Shown here: positions 6,004 through 7,371 of the stretch, piece after piece | Layout: each line of letters begins with the position of its first letter | Position numbering within the stretch: the stretch's first letter is position 1 | Assembly (NCBI GenBank): GCA_902791785.1 | Contig: CADAXH010000057.1 | Coordinates: forward strand, 1-7,371 | Source of the DNA: an uncultured Ruminococcus sp. | Lineage (GTDB): Bacteria; Bacillota; Clostridia; Oscillospirales; CAG-272 | DNA length: 7,371 nt | Reading direction: 5' to 3' | Made by a program: the position numbers and the translations under genes | The notes under the pieces: model-generated | The model's input: only the letters and a program-made list of their open reading frames with translations | Told to the model about the DNA's origin: nothing | Databases searched by the model: none

Positions 6004-7371
6004 ATGGAAGCAAAATGGATATGGCTCAGCAGTAAAGAACATCCTGATCTTCAGGCTGCTCCTTTTACGTGTTTTTCAAAAAGCAAAGAATCATTCAAGT
6101 ACTGCGTTGCGGAATTTTCAAAGAGAGTGATCCTGTCAAAACAGGTACTGTTCTACAAGATCAGCATTGCGGCAATGTCCAAATATTTCCTCTGGGTCAA
6201 TGACGACTACATAGGCGAAGGAACGTCGTGTCCGGGCCATGAGAGCGGAAGGGACGAGAGGGCCGTCAAGTCATATTACACGGTTTACACGCTTCCTCCG
6301 AAGGGAAGCAGCCTGAACATTCAGGTTCTTGTAAGAAATATTCCGGTAACGAAATTCGAGTCTACCTGCGGAACGGGGGCACTGCTCCTCAACTGCGAAA
6401 TAGTGTACGACGACGGAACGTCTGAAGTAATGGCAACAGACGACACCTGGGACGCAAGAGTGCTCGGAAAATATGTTTCGGACACTCTCGTCGACTACAC
6501 GAGAACTGACTCTGCCACAGAAAAGGCCGAAGTCAAGGACATACGCATTCCGGTAATCGATTCACAGCTCCAGTGTCTGACTGAAGAAAAAGTACTCCCT
6601 CAGAGGAACGACGTGTTCGTCTGTCCTCCGGGACTTGAAGCCGTATTCACGGTGGAATTTGAAAGAATATGGTCTTCGCACGTCTATCTGACCGCAAGCG
6701 GAGACGAATACGAATTCACAATCGGAACGAGCGAGTTCGGCGAATCAATCCAGAGAGAAGAGACAGTCAGGGCAAAGGGAAAAATCCAGTACAGATCAAT
6801 GAACCTTAACAGCACGGGCAAAGTTGTTGTAAAGGTGAAAAATACGGGCAACAAGGAAGTCAGGATTTCAGACATCCAGCTCGACTACGTGCACTATCCG
6901 AGCTCAACCAGGGCTTCATTTGCCACTTCAGACGAAGAACTGAACAGAATATGGGGAATGTGCACCCACACGGATACAATCTGCAGGCAGAGCGTACTGC
7001 TTGACAGCGTACTGAACGGCGATGCATTCTTCAGGATGGGCGAGAAGAGAGTACAGGTGCTGAACGAATACTACGTGTTCGGCGAGACGGCCCTCGCACG
7101 CTCTGAACTTCTGAAGACTGCTGAGATAATAGACTCTTCAGACGGGCAGCTTGAAGATACGGTTTCGCCTTTGATATGGGTCATGATGCTCTGGGACTAT
7201 TATGTTTACACAGGCGACTCAAGACTGTTTGACGAAACAAAGAACGCACAGATAAAGATACTGTCCGAATTCCAGCCCGCTGAGGTCCTGCAGAGCCACA
7301 TCCAGAACCGCGATGTCAACCTCGTGTCTTCTGGCCGCCGCGAGGGCGGGAAGGCTGCTGCCGAAGCACAT
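6004..7371 (+). CDS. GH78 (alpha-L-rhamnosidase)-like protein, 3' truncated; authentic reading probably ends near 7272
   Basis: The frame is open from ATG 6004 to the window end. About 420 residues look genuine and the last ~33 do not. The N-terminus begins with AKWIW, as in many GH78 proteins, and then has beta-sandwich segments typical of the rhamnosidase N-terminal domains, including ISIAAMSKYFLWVNDDYIGEG (55-75, the carbohydrate-binding-like 'A...Y.LWVNG..VG.G' pattern) and IVYDDGTSEVMATDDTWDAR (about 135-154). From about residue 300, STRASFATSDEELNRIWGMC opens the (alpha/alpha)6 catalytic domain. There is no signal peptide, so it should act in the cytoplasm, on small glycosides if active. 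The usual RDRxxWxGD-type catalytic stretch is altered: after LLD (Asp334) come VLNGDAFFRMGE (residues 336-347). The gene may thus be catalytically divergent. Placement in a lipid operon is unexplained. Similarity to the family is clear, exact activity is not. Confidence 0.68.
   Translation, partial: MEAKWIWLSSKEHPDLQAAPFTCFSKSKESFKYCVAEFSKRVILSKQVLFYKISIAAMSKYFLWVNDDYIGEGTSCPGHESGRDERAVKSYYTVYTLPPKGSSLNIQVLVRNIPVTKFESTCGTGALLLNCEIVYDDGTSEVMATDDTWDARVLGKYVSDTLVDYTRTDSATEKAEVKDIRIPVIDSQLQCLTEEKVLPQRNDVFVCPPGLEAVFTVEFERIWSSHVYLTASGDEYEFTIGTSEFGESIQREETVRAKGKIQYRSMNLNSTGKVVVKVKNTGNKEVRISDIQLDYVHYPSSTRASFATSDEELNRIWGMCTHTDTICRQSVLLDSVLNGDAFFRMGEKRVQVLNEYYVFGETALARSELLKTAEIIDSSDGQLEDTVSPLIWVMMLWDYYVYTGDSRLFDETKNAQIKILSEFQPAEVLQSHIQNRDVNLVSSGRREGGKAAAEAH
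7267..7371 (-). pseudogene. Possible fragment of a response-regulator receiver domain in a foreign-looking tail
   Basis: Read on the minus strand from 7371, the frame gives ALAAARRHEVDIAVLD followed by VALQDLSGLEF. This matches the receiver-domain core: a hydrophobic strand ending in the phospho-accepting Asp (codon 7302-7300), then the xxxxDxSGLEh loop and helix. Continuing left past 7267 the frame loses resemblance and meets a stop about 17 codons on. The stretch is about 66% GC by hand count (65 of 99 bases, 7273-7371), well above the adjacent gene. It is most likely a piece of unrelated DNA joined at GAATTC (7267-7272), not a gene of this locus. The fragment is short, so the family call is tentative. 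Confidence 0.38.

Larger units (their letters stand above)
412..7371 (+). other. Predicted operon: DUF6088-fakA-fakB-GNAT-plsX-acpP-GH78-like
   Basis: Seven same-strand genes follow one good promoter. The junctions are: 1-bp overlap (first gene/fakA), 9-bp gap (fakA/fakB), 7-bp gap (fakB/GNAT), 8-bp overlap (GNAT/plsX), 12-bp gap (plsX/acpP) and 35-bp gap (acpP/GH78-like). No terminator-like hairpin with a T tract is visible in any gap. The first six genes are tightly packed and functionally coherent. The GH78-like gene is probably co-transcribed but may be a looser member. Confidence 0.75.

Noticed and set aside
1..7371. CRISPR array, tRNA, rRNA, insertion sequence or attachment site
   Set aside because: No regularly spaced repeats, cloverleaf, transposase gene or terminal inverted repeats were seen on either strand.

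Overview
The window looks like bacterial chromosome of moderate GC, probably from a Bacillota (Clostridia-type) anaerobe. This assignment is an inference. It rests on the FakA/FakB fatty acid kinase system, strong AGGAG-type ribosome binding sites, consensus sigma-A promoters, frequent AGA/AGG and ATA codons, and a short lipoprotein signal peptide. No rRNA or other marker gene is present to fix the taxonomy.

Layout. At the left edge, the 5' part of a lipoprotein gene is read leftwards from 154. Bases 155-411 are an AT-rich divergent promoter region with one consensus-like sigma-A promoter in each direction. From 412 a single rightward gene train runs to the right edge with gaps of at most 35 bp, two of the junctions overlapping. 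Its order is a DUF6088/AbiEi-antitoxin-like winged-helix protein, FakA (fatty acid kinase), FakB (DegV-family fatty acid-binding protein), a YghO/bacterial-ceramide-synthase-like GNAT acyltransferase, PlsX (acyl-ACP:phosphate acyltransferase), acyl carrier protein, and a GH78 (alpha-L-rhamnosidase)-like protein that is cut off.

How the genes fit together. FakB presents a fatty acid to FakA, which phosphorylates it to acyl-phosphate. PlsX interconverts acyl-phosphate and acyl-ACP, and the carrier protein is the next-but-one partner in the operon. These four genes form a compact acyl-phosphate/acyl-ACP module. The GNAT protein between fakB and plsX is the unusual member: its nearest recognisable relatives are N-acyltransferases that use activated acyl groups. 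The module may therefore feed an N-acylated lipid or another acyl conjugate, not only phosphatidic acid. The first gene is translationally coupled to fakA and has no AbiEii toxin partner, so it may be an operon regulator instead of an antitoxin.

The last ~99 bases (from about 7273) differ sharply from the rest. Their GC is about 66% by hand count, the GH78 reading loses family resemblance, and the opposite strand reads like a piece of a response-regulator receiver domain. The change coincides with a GAATTC hexamer at 7267-7272. A chimeric join is the most likely explanation, so the tail should not be trusted as native sequence.
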